Assembly: GCA_010645155.1 (NCBI GenBank)
Contig: JAAGOF010000064.1
Coordinates: forward strand, 1,400,123-1,464,122
From: Tigriopus japonicus
Taxonomy: Eukaryota > Arthropoda > Copepoda > Harpacticoida > Harpacticidae
DNA: 64,000 nt
Direction of reading: 5' to 3'
In this document: one piece after another, positions 9,166-22,800 of the stretch
How the letters are laid out: each line of letters opens with the position of its first letter
Position numbering within the stretch: position 1 is the stretch's first letter
The notes under the pieces: generated by a model
Seen by the model: only the letters and a program-made list of their open reading frames with translations
Database searches by the model: none
What the model was told of the DNA's origin: nothing
Position numbers and translations under genes: made by a program

Positions 9166-9271
9166 AAAGCGCCATCTAGTTCGTTAGGCTTGCAGATTCT
9201 AAAGAGAACAATCGGGAAGTTTTGCCTTTGTCTTTTGGAATCAAAAAGCCTAACGAACTAGATGGCACTTT
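9166..9271. repeat. Foldback element, 26-bp arms
   Basis: Arms 9166-9191 and 9246-9271 pair at 25 of 26 positions around a 54-nt loop; the core is CATCTAGTTCGTTAGGCTT. No clear target-site duplication and no coding capacity. It may be a tiny MITE or a hairpin-RNA source. Confidence 0.75.
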
Positions 9272-9567
9272 TGTATGGATGATGCCATTTTCTGCAAATA
9301 AAGTTTTTTTTCAGATGTTACGTTACTCTAATCAACATTTTGTCTTTAATAACAAGTAAATCTCATACCCTTATTACTGCAATTATTCTTTTCACTGTTG
9401 TTAACTTATCATTAATAAACAGCAATAAACAATTGTTTTGAAGGGAGGTTGCTGTTTTTTGGCTTGTTATCAAATTGATTTGTCGTGGAAAACATGATCA
9501 ATTGGTCATTTACTTCATAGCATATTTGAACGTTCCATGGTTTCAAATTCCACGCATTTAGAAACTG

Positions 9568-9595
9568 CTTAGCTTAAACCAGGGTTTAAGCTAAG
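9568..9595. repeat. Near-perfect palindrome, 13-bp arms
   Basis: CTTAGCTTAAACC, two bases, then GGTTTAAGCTAAG. All 13 positions pair. Confidence 0.85.
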
Positions 9596-12500
9596 TTTAG
9601 GGTCAGAGCCCATCTAGCTTAAGTTAGAACATTAAGTGACCACCAAGTAGATCTAGATGCTTAAGGCTGTAAAAGAAAACCACAGAACTGAATTCCTATC
9701 ATTCCTGCATTGTGGATGGCTTTGAGGTCCGCAATTGTGGCCTTTCTTAAATGCTTAGAAGCCCAGCAAAAATCATATTGAGGCCTAGATGTGGTCCACA
9801 GTCTCAATACTTGTTGATCTATGCCATAACAAGTGCAACCCCATCATGTTCGTTTCTCGCAATTCGTTGTAGTTTCTCGTGATTCTGAAAACGGTTAATG
9901 ACCAAGGATTTGTATTGCGCAACTTAGAAAACCCATCCAAATGTCCCCCCAAGACATTAAGCATAAGATATGGAAATACTCTTTTTTCTGGAAGGCTGGA
10001 GACTATTTTCGAATGCAACAAGATCGTTCATCGCCACGGCGAATTTGCCAAAGGCGAATTGGGCATGAATTAAGGAGGGGCGTTGAAAGGACACGGTCTT
10101 CTGGCACAAGGAATTATGGCAAAATGCCTCCCAAGATGGGGAAATGTTTACTCCGTATACAACCTTGACACAGTGGGAGGTTTGAGGGCCGTAGGTTCCA
10201 AACCGGTATGGTTGTGCAAATACCATTGTTGCCCGATTCATTTCACATGGAAAGTGAGGATCCTTTGTGTAAGCAATGGACATCTTTGAGAAGTTCTCTG
10301 GCGAGAGAGAACGTCTTCTCCGAAGATGTTAAAGGCGTTGCACATCATGACAAAGCTCATTTGCAAAGTGAATTTGATGATCTTATTATGCACCACTGAT
10401 AACCAACTTCCCTTAGCTTGCCCAGAATGTACGTGGCCCCATTATACGGAACCAAAGTGCGTGCTCCAGTAATCCGTTACGGACGATTTTTACACATCCG
10501 ATCTTCGACAGCGAAGGGAAATCTCTGTCGGAAATGGTCCTTGGACTTGTAAGGAAATGAGAGAGGATGAAGGCAATAAGCAAAGGGTCTAGCATAAGAC
10601 CTTAATCTAAAACGAGAAAGCATCACCTTCTAGGGTTGAGTTGCTGCCATTGCGATTGGAACTCTATCCGTAACACGTATGTATGTGACTTAAACGACTT
10701 ACCCCTTTCTTGTCCGACGAAATAACGCTGGGGTGGATTGCGTTGGCAATACCTACTTCCTTGACGTTTTTTTAATGAATCTTTACATGTGAGGGTGGAT
10801 GCTGACGTTTCCCACTGTCAAGTTCTTGGAGAAATGTGCTAACTCAAGGTTGATTCTGGGATCAGTCATTCTTTCATTCCACCCATTTCCTGTTGTTTTC
10901 TGTTTAACTATAACACGTTCGTTGTCTGATCCGAACGTATTAAGATCGATTAAATAATGCATGAGGCAAAGTGCAAATGAAATAGGAAATAATAGCTTTT
11001 CCCGGGGAAGGAAACATTTTAGCTCTCTTTGTACAAGTTTCATGCGAGTTTTGCTGGACTTACTTTGCATTTTGCGCCATTGGGTCGGAAACAAGTCCAA
11101 AGTAAGGCAAACCTGTCGACGGATTGTGCAAATTGATACCTTAGTATGCCAAATTACTAACCTTTCTGATTTGATGTTGAATCAGACAGTTTGCAAAGCA
11201 ACGACTTGGACAAAAAAGGGATATTGAGTTCAAGTTAAAATCGGAAGGGAATTTACTTCCAATGTTTTTGTTCACTAATGAAACAACATTGGGATTCATT
11301 TTGAACAGAATGCATCCTTTCCTTCGTAGATGGGCTTTTTTGCTTGACTTATTTTTTGAACACTTCCACCGGCAAGATTTGCTCTTGCCGTAGGGATATT
11401 AATACTGAATTTTATTGGGTATTTGTGGAGTTTCTGGTAGGCAGCCCCCTGTCCACGAAACTTAAAATTTGAGGCAAAGGCCAGTTTCAGTGGAAAAGGC
11501 AGCCCATATTTAAATGTCAAAAAAAGGATCGGTCGTGAATTGAAATTTAATGATATCAAGTTTGCTTTATTTTGATCATGTTAATGCACAGTGGGAAAAG
11601 CTAGAATTGACCTTTTTGGATGAAAAGGCTCAATATGCTGCAATGTCTCCATCCCATCCCCAGAGATATGTTTTGGTCTAATGACTAAGAAGCAAATAAC
11701 CAGGGGCCAAATACCTTGGTGATGACAGAAGCTATCTTGTGGCTGATTATTGGTCTGTCATGCAAATATTGGTGGAGATCCTCTAGAGACTTTCTCGAGC
11801 TCCTTTGACATTAAAATGCTCATGAAAGCATGTCAAACATGAACTAATGAGATCTCTCATGATCTGTAAACACCGTTACTTTTGATGGAGAAAATTGGGA
11901 AAGATCTGTCGCGAAGGACCTTTAGTGACATAGTCAATGTAGATTGATCGAGTTCTTTGTGAGCGGATGTTTTGTCTTCATATTAACCTGTCATGATGAA
12001 GACATGTTGAAAAATCTCTTCCGTGACCCTCAAACTACCGGGTGTTACAAAAGAAAAGGATTTTTTTCTAGTCAAGCAGAAATAAGCAATGCTTATTCAC
12101 TTTTTTAGAAGTTGGTTCAGATAACGGTGGTTCGTATTTGTGCCTTAAATTTTAATCAAATTTCTTTGAAATCAAGTTGGGGGAAATTGTCACCTGTAAA
12201 AAAACGTAAAAAATCAACATCAGAGAATCTGTCAATTTTCTAGACTACAAACATTTATATCGACTTAAAAAAGAACCCTTTGATGATTCAGTGCAATAGC
12301 GTTTCAAGTTATTTGAATAGACACCTCAAGACGTTGGTTTAAACTAAATATATCACTTTGTAGAGCAAAGAAAATCCCTTTTTTTACCTTTGTCTGGTCT
12401 CTTGCGATATCTAACGTCCTATTTACCCTATTGGTGGTATTATAAACCCTAAGTCCTTAAACTCATTTGGTTTTCACCCTTGCACAGGAATCTTGACGTT

Positions 12501-13379
12501 TCCCCCACTTTCATTGTGGTTTATTTGGCGAATAATGATGATAACAACGTTGCTTAATGCTTGGAAAAGATACCACCTTTATTTTAACAGGCTTCTCGGA
12601 GAAGGACAAGTAGGCTTATACGTACATTAAAATTTAACTGAAAATGATGCCAAGCCAGTGTATTGTTTTTCGCAGACACCCGGTTTAAGTTATTGTCAAA
12701 AAAGTTTCGAAGTCTGACATTACTGAATTGTGGCTTTGATAAAGAAGGAGCACAAAAGAAACCAAACCAACCAAATTGGTAGTTCGTTCAGACTCAATTA
12801 TGTATGAGAATTCGGCGCAAATACTCTGAAGAAAGAAGAGGACGACGGCTTGACTTGCAACTGTCGGCTTTTTCGGAAATCTCGTTGCACCCCACTCGTC
12901 AAGTGGTCCTAAAACTGGTCAAATTGGATTCCAAAGATGTTGCCACCAATTATGTGGCCAACGATTGTCATTATTGGACTCATTGGATGAGATCGGTCCC
13001 TAAGTAGCCCAATTTAAGATTTTTTTTTGTGATGCAAGCTCAACTGTAACGAGGAACACAGATTTCCAGGCAACATTTGGTGCCAAAATTATACTGATTC
13101 ATGTTGTGGTTAGGCAAGGAATCTCCAAATTTACCGCCTATTCCTGACGCGAAAGATCAAATTTCCAACCGACATACTTCTCTCTCAGCTTGAGTTGAAG
13201 TGTTTCAGCTCTGCGCCGTACGTTTCAAGAAATGCAATCGTACCTGTTTCAAATTGGTTCAATGAGCCTTGAAACAGCAAAGAAAAAGTCTGCAACGCAA
13301 CGGTTAACCTTTCTATATTATTATGCTTGCTGAAAGTTTTGAGCCAAGCTTATTCCAAGAGTACTAGAATTGATTACAC
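9596..13379. other. Unannotated intergenic stretch
   Basis: Overlapping short frames on both strands at 9785-10399 and 10783-11559 show no domain, no consistent splice context and no codon pattern that sets them apart. Nothing was supported as a gene. Confidence 0.4.
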
Positions 13380-13560
13380 TTTTAAAAGAGTAATATTTCG
13401 ACTTGTCAGCAAGATTTGTCAAGGTGAATGAGTTGATAAATTTTCCTTAAATTTGATTTTAATTGTATTTTTAAAAAGCACAGCTCTTCCCACCTTGACA
13501 ATGCCACATTTGTCTCATTCACTTGGAAACTTAACAAAAGAATATCGAACGAGTGTGACC
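13380..13560. repeat. Imperfect inverted repeat
   Basis: TTGTCAAGGTG near 13417 is matched by CACCTTGACAA near 13491, and GTGAATGAG by CTCATTCAC a little further on. The arms are decayed with offsets, so the boundaries are approximate. Confidence 0.4.
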
Positions 13561-14357
13561 CTCAATTAGTAATTCCATCATATCTTATGACTAAAGGTAT
13601 TTTCAATTTTTTTTCTTTGACAAAAATGACCACGATTTTGGATGAAAACAGTTTCAATAAATTTAAAACTACAAGTTTTCATTTCAGACACAAACCAAGC
13701 GATAAAATTAGTTAATCGTTTTGCAAAACCCAATACTAAACAACGCTTTTGATATCATCCTGTTCCCAGATGTGTTTTTCAGCGTCTTTGAGCTCACGGA
13801 ATGTTGAAATTTTCATTATGTGATGATTCTTTACTTAAAGTGGTCTTCTCTGCATATTTTTACATTTTAATCTCATGCTTTCAAAATCAGACAACCACAA
13901 TCCACTGCAAATTTCCTCCTCAAATATGTTACATAGCCAGCGTCTGGCAGACTTTGTCAAAAATACAGGATGAGTGTATGGCAGGTTTCTTAGGTTGACG
14001 AGGGTTCTGAAGTAGAGCAATTTCTGAAAGGCTTTTTTGACTTGCCCATGCTTAGGCTGCAGTTGTCGCCAGCTTTCCTTGGAAGACAGAAACACCATGA
14101 GGTTGAGACTTCTGTTCGCGCTGAGGATTGATGCATTGTGGTGGTAGAGTAGATGTTAAAACTGCCCAAGGGCATTATTAGAGGGAGCTGTTTGACTGGA
14201 GCAACACTTCAGTCTCAGTAATTTCCACATAGATAGGGCTGAGAAATGCCGGTTACATCGAACTTTTTGAAACTTTAATTTTAGCCGTTATGGAGAGAGA
14301 GAATGCGTCACATAGTACATAAATTTCTCTGCGATGAAACAACGTCTTATCAAAGAA

Positions 14358-14380
14358 GTCATGTACCCTAGGTACATGAC
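14358..14380. repeat. Perfect 10-bp-arm palindrome
   Basis: GTCATGTACC, CTA, GGTACATGAC. Confidence 0.85.
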
Positions 14381-15899
14381 CATAGGTATTATGTTCATTT
14401 TAGCCACGCCGTTGGATTATTTAAACGGGTCCTTTTGTTTTGAATTTTTGAAGTAACGCCTTTGATATCTTTGTTAACGATCTAAATGAAGCTACAAATC
14501 CGTTCATCGGATTCTTGAGTTTGATATCTTTTTAACGATGTCTCGCGTAATTTTGGTAGATAATTTTGATAGATAATTCATGTGGTGGCGATGCGTTGAT
14601 GTCCAACATTCCGTGGCTTCCTTCCCTCATTCGTATCCCCTCTTTTACTCACATGAGAACGAACGAACCTGTTTGAACTTCATTCTATCGAGCTCTCTTA
14701 GATTGGATGATGACGCGGTGCTCTCCTGTAAAATCTCAGCAGCTCATTTGGTCTGATTCACAGAATTGCCGAGACAATGGCACTGGAGACCCAGAAAAAA
14801 GTTCAGGAGAACAAAGTGGGATTTTTCCCTGCTGAACTCCAGAACCTCAATTGAACGGGAGTTGGGGGCTTCTCTTTCTACCACCTGAAGCACCCCTGCT
14901 TACCACACCAGGCAACATGAAGATGAGGGTTCAAGTTATTTTCACGGCCATGGCAGCCTGGTGAATAGTGAGGGATGAGAGCGCTATCGTCCGTTGTTGA
15001 AGATTGATCTTGGCATACGGTCGAGAACATGCGTTAGTTTCTTGTTTGCGCGTTGCGCACCGGGTTAGTTAATAGCTCATACTGGTAGTTGGGAAGTTGT
15101 TGGTTGAATCTCCTCCATCCTGTCTAAAAAGACGTCGAGTAAGTGAAGTAGTCTCCTTGAACGGCGAAAGGTGCGAAAGGTGTTCACAGGAAACTGGCTC
15201 TGGCAGTGGTTTTCAAAAGTTGAGTCAGGGCAAGCCGTCCTCTACCAGACACAACCATGATGAAACCAAACAAAAAACAATGTAGACCTTACTAGGGATG
15301 AGAATAGCGTACATTGTGTTTTAAGAAATGTATGAGGTCGATGACCCATTGCCGGTATCCTGAACGAACCCAATGATTTATAGAATAGTCGGTGCCTAAA
15401 GTAAACCCAGTTAGAAAGAAGAATCAGAAGGTAGAAAAAATTGGTTGAACTCTAGTGCCCAAAACTCAAACCAAAGCTGAATTGCCAACCCAACCACCTG
15501 CGTTTGGTGGGGTTGTTTTTTTACCTGAAGGGATCTGCTTGGCAGAATGGGCAGGTCTTGAAAGTAAGCTCACCTATGCAGGGTTGGCCCCCTAGCTGTT
15601 ACGATCACCCAGCCGAACAAGAGGTTCCAAAGTCGAAACACCAAACGGTCTGCTACTCAAGACGCCCTCTTCATCTATCGGTCGGACCCTCGGTGTTTTG
15701 CTGTCTCTCTTTTCAGTCTTGAGGATCCTCGTACTCGCTGTTGTGTCACCCTCGTTGGCGGCGTTGTGGACAGAGCAGCCAACCTTCAGTGAGCAACCAA
15801 AACTCTGGCTGCTGCTGCTGCTACTGCAGTGGCACAACAACTTCCACCTCTATCTACTCCTTCTTCCAACATCTCTTTCTCTTCAGTTGGTCTGATCTT
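14381..15899. other. Probable upstream region of sidekick
   Basis: This stretch lies before the inferred leader exon of sdk. It has CTG-rich stretches at 15805-15835 and dense overlapping short frames on both strands that come from low-complexity sequence. No core promoter could be assigned. Confidence 0.35.
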
Positions 15900-16176
15900 T
15901 TGAACAGAGTTGGAGGCTGTAGATCGCCCATTTGAGAATCACGCCGTCGTCGGCGACCACTGCTCCCTACTAACTTTATCTTCAACAACAGCTTCAAGAA
16001 CAACCAACACCAACAACACCCGAATCAACTACCTTGAAAAGTTGAAAAATAGATTGCCAGCCAAGCAATAGAAAGGTTGTTTATTCTATGTGTTCCTCCT
16101 TGTGACCAAAAGAGTGCAGTGAATTCATTATTCATAATCTAAAAGTGTGTGTTTGTGCGGAAGGATTCGAATGAAG
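15900..16176 (+). other. sdk: Probable non-coding leader exon of sidekick
   Basis: The stretch is rich in AAC/CAA repeats, as arthropod 5' UTRs often are, and ends at a strong donor ATGAAG|GTAAGACTT (16176/16177). The next good plus-strand acceptor is at 19452, right before the signal-peptide exon. The 5' boundary is unknown; the start given is only where the UTR-like composition becomes clear. If spliced as proposed, the ATG at 16171 opens a seven-codon upstream ORF. Confidence 0.35.
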
Positions 16177-19100
16177 GTAAGACTTTGTTCAGCCCATTAC
16201 TGCTGTTGTCTTTGTTATGTAGAATGGGCAATGCAACTTGTTCTCAAATTCTCTGCACAGCATCCAATTGAAGATGCCTGAACCGAAAAGCAAATTGTTT
16301 GCTAGAAACAAGATCAGCAAAATTCGAAGTGAAAGAGGAAAGCGATCTCTTTTTTTGTTCAGTCATCTCTTGACAATTTGTAAAAAAAGTCCGGGGCGAT
16401 ACCTTTGACTTGGAAAGAAAGCGTTTGACGGGTGTTGTTTTCGATCGGGTTCAATTTGGCCTTGCTTGAAATCGACTTCGATTGAGACTTTATTGTTTGG
16501 TATTGCCCGTACTTCCGGATTGATGTTTTAATTTGGCCAAGCAACAATCTTGTCAAGCTTGGAATGTCAAGTCTGTAATCTAGAACAATTTCACGGAGAA
16601 CTCCTAGTCCTCTTCCATTTGGGAATTGAAAGGTAATCCCAAGAAAGTGTTTTGATATTGAAGCACAAGACGTCAGATTCGAAGATTCAGAGGTTGGTGC
16701 CAACTAGGCCACCGAAGAAGTATTTCAATAATTCCGTGTCCCTAGAAACTCTTGTGCATACATTAACCTAATTAGAATAGATAGGATGCCAAGGAATATG
16801 ACAAGAGCCTCCTTTAATTCCCGTAATGAATTTGAATCGATTTTAAAGTTGGTTGCAAACTCAAAATCCAGCTAGCTCGATAACGCCTCCACTCAAAGCT
16901 GGTAGGAAATGATGTCCCACCCATGAATCTTTAAAATATGCCAGACCTTGAAGTGCTCACACGTCTTGTTCCATTAAGCCTCTTATTTGCAAAAGACAAG
17001 CCCACGTTAAATCAGACCAGAGCTTGAGTGAATCCTTTTCGGTGACACTGCAAAACACTAAAATTATACATGCTTTTGGTAAGCAATGGTGGAGTGAATG
17101 ACCTCCATCTCTATTCATCGTGTTTCCAATAGGACGATTAAACCGAAAGTTAGTTTCACCCCCATGCCTTTTATTTGGCTATGTCGACGATTGTATTTAG
17201 TTCTATCTGCTGATCGAATCAATTGATGATGGCCGGATGTTCACACTGGAAGATATTTGCCTTTTCCCATGACCGATTCTAAATTCGAAACTTCCGGCAT
17301 TTCCGAAAGAGCATCGCCAATACTGATTTCTTCAATATCTTTCTTGGCACATCTTTGCATTTCTACTCATTACCACTAAAGAGCTAAGGCAAAGAATGAG
17401 GCAATCATTTAAAAGCCTTGGATGTGCAATCACGAGTCCTGATTTTTTTCTCCCAATCACATTGTCTGTATTCATGATGTTCTGTCTCTACTCAATTGGA
17501 ATTGTTTGAATGAGCCTTGTTCAACCCTAGATTGATAGATGAAGGTGTTTAATTCACGATGTGTCATTACGCCCTTTTTGTAACTGATGGATAACCTAGC
17601 GTTTAATTGAGTGAACTGACTAACTAAAATGAGGAAAAATGACAATGTCGACCCATTGGCCATGTTTTAATGATGATTTTCCCATGGCCAAGGATCAAAG
17701 GGACGATTAATTTTGAGGAAAGTGTACTTAAGCAACAATTCTTCCAGTTCCTTTCGAAAATTCAAAGGAGGATGAAAAAAGGCTAACTTTGAACATGAAT
17801 GATAAGGGAACAATGATTGACGTACCCTAATTTAGTGTTAAAAAAACATGTTTTGTACCCTCGAGGAGAAACGGGTTGAAGAATTGAAGGCTTAATTAGA
17901 TCAGATTTTTGAATTCAGAATTGGAATGAACGAATTTGGTGTTGAGATCGATGAATCGATCGAGGGCTCTTGAGGGGATTGACAGACTTAAGAAGGCACG
18001 TGTTTGTAAACTTCCTCTACATTTCCACACATGCTTGTGGACTTGTATGATTATTGTTATTTGTAGGTGGAAGAGAACGTCACTGTCCGAAAAGTTTTCA
18101 TCTTGGGCAGGGTCATAAATTATTTGGTGATCGTGATGGCTGAAAAAAAGTGGATGTTCTCGACCAGCACCAAGCATAGTAATTTGCACCCTTTGTTTGT
18201 TTGTTCGTGTCTGTACGGATGTAAAGGCAGTTATCGTTGGCCTTGTCTTACGGCCTTTTTGCCAACTTGACCCTCGAAAGCTCGACGAAACCTCAGGGAA
18301 TTGGGTGTAAGAAAAGCAAAAGACAAAACTTTTTCTTTCTCCTGCTCCCCTTCTTTCTCTTTCTTTTTCGATGCCCTCTCAAAGGAGTCTTCTCCGTTCC
18401 AGTGTGGCCTTAGTTTGAAATTTTGGCCGAGATTTGTTCTCTCTTCTTTTTTTCTTGTTGTGTAGTGATGCTTGGGTCCTTGGAGGGCACCATGTCAGTT
18501 AATGTCGATATCCATCGACGCTCAGCCAAATAATAATTACCAGAGAGCTTCTCCTTGAGAACCATTAGACAAGGAAGTAAGCTTTCGCACCTTGCCGTGT
18601 AGGAAGATGTACTCATTAAAATAACGAGCCTTTATGGTGGTTCAAGAAGGAAGCCTGATACATTAAGTGTAATGGATGAAGAATAGTCTTTGTGGTGTTG
18701 TGCTTTAAGTTAGCTAATGCTTTCCAAGTGACGGCGAAGCTCTTGTTGGCGGCGGCCTTCAAGCCCATAGACCTTGTTTCTGACAAGGTGCGGAGTAATT
18801 ATCAAACGAAAGTCTAGGTATCCAGGGGAGAGAAAAAGTTTTCCCATGATGGAATAGGATTGAAAAGAGAAAGAAACTTGAGAAAACCCCCTGAGGAGAA
18901 TACGTTGGCCAGTTAAGGCTAGACAGACAAAGACAGCCAGATTCACACAATGAAAGAAACGAGCGAAAAGATTAAGAGACGAGAAAAGGCTGAGCTAAGG
19001 ATTCGATGGTGCCCTGGCAGGAACCTTATAATATTGGGGAACTGTCACTCTCGAGATGCCCGCCAAGAGTTGCACATTGGCAGGAGAAGACTACAAACGC

Positions 19101-19452
19101 CTGACGACAAAATCCCCCCGTGTCAATCTGTTCTCTAATTTCTTGATCAAGCTCCTAGCGACTCTGAAGAAATTCGAGACCTGGATTGTCATTTTCGTTT
19201 CCATTGAAAGAAAAATTCTCCTCGTACCAAATGACTTCTTCGGGTTCTCCTACTTCTCTTTGCTCTCCCCTGATTTTGTCTGAGCCTGGTTGGGTTCCTT
19301 GTGAGGCTGAGTGCAATTGCCGAATCCAGGAACCACAATGACTAATGGACTTTTAACAGGATTAATTGCTTCAATAATTTTCTTCTATTCTTCCGAAATC
19401 CAACTGCTAGCCGTGATGTTTTTTCTTCATATTTCATTTTCTTCCTTTTTAG
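16177..19452 (+). other. Presumed leader intron of sidekick
   Basis: About 3.3 kb between the proposed leader donor and acceptor TTTCATTTTCTTCCTTTTTAG. No coding sequence or element was recognised inside. Confidence 0.35.
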
Positions 19453-19821
19453 ATCGTTCTTTTGCCCTGAAGGCAAGTTGACAATCCGAGGTTGAAATGC
19501 CCATGATGACACATCAAAGCAGCATTGGTAGCAGCACAAGAAGAAGAAGAAGCAGCAACAACAGCAGCAGAAGCATCGGCAACGATCTACCCTGAGATTG
19601 AATCCCAGCACGAAAAACCATGATGAGAATGAAGCGATTGAGGAAGAATTCCATATTCTGCTGGAGCAAACCCTCTCGGTTCAAGGATCGGGGAGGAAAT
19701 AGTGACAGACGAATGGTGAAATTTTGGTGTGGCACGATCTTCAAGCTTGAGCCAAAAACTAGTGCAAGTGTGATTTGTGTACTGATCGCTCTTCTCGGGA
19801 TTGGAGCTCTTCCCATGACAG
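19453..19821 (+). CDS. sdk: sidekick exon with 5' UTR and signal peptide
   Basis: Acceptor CTTCCTTTTTAG ends at 19452. A UTR of 167 nt with AAG/CAG triplets is followed by ATG at 19620 (context AAAACC ATG, in-frame TGA 18 nt upstream). The frame gives a long basic N-region, a hydrophobic core (S-A-S-V-I-C-V-L-I-A-L-L-G-I-G-A-L-P) and donor ACAG|GTAAGAC in phase 1. It joins exon 2 as Thr-Asp-Ala-Ser. Met32 is an alternative start that gives a more typical signal peptide. The link to exon 2 across 27.7 kb is inferred from phase and function. Confidence 0.65.
19534..19574 (+). repeat. AAG/CAG trinucleotide tract in the sidekick 5' UTR
   Basis: Imperfect triplet run 46 bp before the start codon. 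Confidence 0.7.
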
Positions 19822-22800
19822 GTAAGACACTGTTCATTTTACTATGCGAGAACAATTCTTGAGAAAACCAAGCTAAGGAGACGCACTCAATGAGTAAGCT
19901 TGGTCGAGCTCGTTGAAAACTGCCGTTTTGGCGCGATTCCTTCAAAGTCATAAACCCTCACGAAGGAATTCTCTAGTGATTCACTTATTTTATGTTGGGC
20001 GGGAATGGCAAAGTAATGAAAACACTGACGGAAAACGAGAGCCATTTTATGGAGAATTTGCTCCCATTCTTTGTTGCAAATTCTGATGCTCTTAGCACTC
20101 CAATAAAACAACCATTTCGTCGATAGGAGATCTGAAAAAAAGCTCGTAGCTGTTTGACACAATGCAAACGTAATGAAACAGCAGTTTGTCTCCTAATTGG
20201 TCCCACTTGAACCATCATTGCTTTCCAGACACATCTGACGCTGTTTTGGGCGTTTCAATTACTATGTAGAACAGTCCCATCATGTCTTGATTGGATTGAA
20301 GTGGAATTCTTTGAAAGTGGTTGCAAAAACCACCCAAAGTCTTTTGGATGCATCTCGGTATTTGAGTGGTTCGTCACACTTCATTGGGAAATAATGAGAT
20401 AAGCATCAGCCTGATCTCATCCAAGCCTCCATTTATGGCACCGATGACCCAGAACTCAAGCTCATATTGTGAGCTATCAAACGTTACTTAGACGCATCTC
20501 GTCTCGTTGGCGAATGAGGAAGACCGCGCTTGAAGATGGCAAACAGAAAGAAATTGATTTTTCTCATGTGAGAACCGAATCATGACCATTAAATGTTTCA
20601 TTATGACGCTAGTCAAGTGGAATAGGCTCGTATGAGGTGTCTACTTTTACCCATGGCACGGGTGTTAATTGCGGGTGCGTGTTCTAAATTAAGTAATGCA
20701 GACGGAAGAGAAAAAAAATGATTTGGGATTCCCGGAACAACTCTTCCATAGTGGATGTTTTTTTTGTTTTTCGTAAAAGACGCTGAGAAAGAAAGGCCTT
20801 CTGGTCAAAATCCCCATAAGGCATTGCTGGAATGAAGATCTCAAATAGTATTATGATTCATTGTAGGCCATTTTTCATGTGCACAAGTCCATTTTGTACA
20901 ACCATCGACCTCTGGCTCGCTCATTTTCTTTGCCGCATGCGAATTATGGCCAGGGGAAAGCCTAATACAGCAAAGCTAATCCAGTGTGGCTTTAGCCTCG
21001 AGTGGGAGAGTGCAAATAAAATTCCATGTTTTATCTAACACAATAGAGCATGAAGGCAAGACGTTCTGGCATTCCTAAGTGACTTTTCATATGGCCTTAA
21101 TCAAATCTCCCCCTAAAGTCTCGCTGCAGAAGAGCTTGAGAGACTCGAAGAAGCGAACGAACCCGCGAGGGGAAGACGCTGAGAAAGTTTTCGGCGAGTT
21201 TGCCATGAAGCAATTACACGTGCCAACTAAGGATCAGAAGAAGAAGAAGGTGTGCAAGATTGACGGGCATAATTCAAAGAAATTCTTAATAGCTTCTTGA
21301 AACGGCGATTGTACTGTAGTTTCAACCCTCGAGTATAATAGGTATCGATCCAAAGGTTGCACTCCTAGATCGAGATTGGCCTCAAATTGAGATTAGGGTT
21401 AGAAAAGAAGGAATTTAAAGCATTTTCAGTGGTTCCGAGTGGAAGATTCCGAAACCACGTTAACATGCTCAAAGTTGCCGTTCCTTTGACAAAGAAAGCA
21501 CATCAAAGAACATTGAACGAACGAGAGTGAGTCCGTTGGAGAGGAAGCTGCGAAGAAGGAGAAGAAGAAGTAGTGGGGAGACGAAGGCTGCCACGATATG
21601 TCTTGCTTGGACTGCTTTACCATTTCGTTCCGTCTACCTCTGCTCATTCGCTGAATCCTCGTAAAGTATAGGACGAGGCCCTGGCTGGCTGACTTGCGGA
21701 CTGACTCCTCGGCTGACTGATGGACTGCCTAGCGAAAGAAATGTGAAGACTATACGATGTAGTTCCTTGTTCCCGCTCTCATGTTCCACCTGGAGCTTCG
21801 TTTCAGTCAAAAGTCATCTTGATCAGAAATGTTGGAAGTAGTTGAGGTTAAGTTGAAGAAGCGACAGAGAGAACAAGGCGCATCATAAAGTTATGGACGC
21901 CATTATGAAAGTACGCTTATGTGTTCTTCTCCAAACGTTCAAGATATTTCTTTATCTTTTAATGCCGTTGTCTCAAAAAAGAGATGTTTGGTGTCTTCAT
22001 CCTGCAATTTTAGCTTGGGTTTGGGGAAAGAGTGGCATGACATCGTGGATCTGTGTGTTCAGTCTTTGTAGTCCATTTAAAATGCGAAGCAAGATAGATC
22101 GATAACTTGAGAAATCACGACTCGGATGTCGTGGATGATTCATTTTCTCCGAAAGGTAAAACACTTTGGGTTCTGGTGGGCATCAAGTCGATTTGAGCCA
22201 AGATCGTGCCTTGTGTTCATGATGCCACTCCGCGCATATCGAAGACGTACTCTACAGTAGAAGGATGAGGCTTCAATTAATCTTTGTCTTGCTCAAGTCA
22301 AATGCTCATTGACCTGAAACCAATTCTTATAGTTATCTATTTATGGTTTTATGCTGGAATCTTTGGCGCAACCTCTATTCACGTTCGTGAAGCAGACCAT
22401 TGTTCTGTGGAAAGATTAAGAAAAAAAAGACTATACTCGTGATGACGTCTCATGTGGCTTCCAGCGCCAGAAAATATGTCAAGAATTTCCGATTTTACAT
22501 ACTTGAGTCTCCTGTTTGAAAAGCAAACCTAATTGTCCCTGTCATCGAAGCCAACCGTTAGAGGGACTATTGGAGACTAGCCTATTTCACTTCTTAATTA
22601 CGAACAAGCAAACAATGGAAAGGAAATTCTTGGACCCTTCGTGTCGTTCGTATCGCTTGGAGCTAAAACAAAAACCTTACCAAACGTACTGAGTCAATAC
22701 GTTACAAAAAAGAAGAAACTTGGTGGTACACACCCGCGTTGGGTTTTCCGGCATTTGATGAGAGCCAAGTCAAGAGACGAGTGAATCGCGGACCTTATGA

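Noticed and set aside
9785..10283. Overlapping frames on both strands resembling transposon debris
   Set aside because: No catalytic motif or terminal repeats could be found to support a transposase or RT.
15592..15935. Paired open frames around the CTG-rich stretch
   Set aside because: Produced by CTG/CAG repetition; Leu- and Ser-run proteins on both strands.
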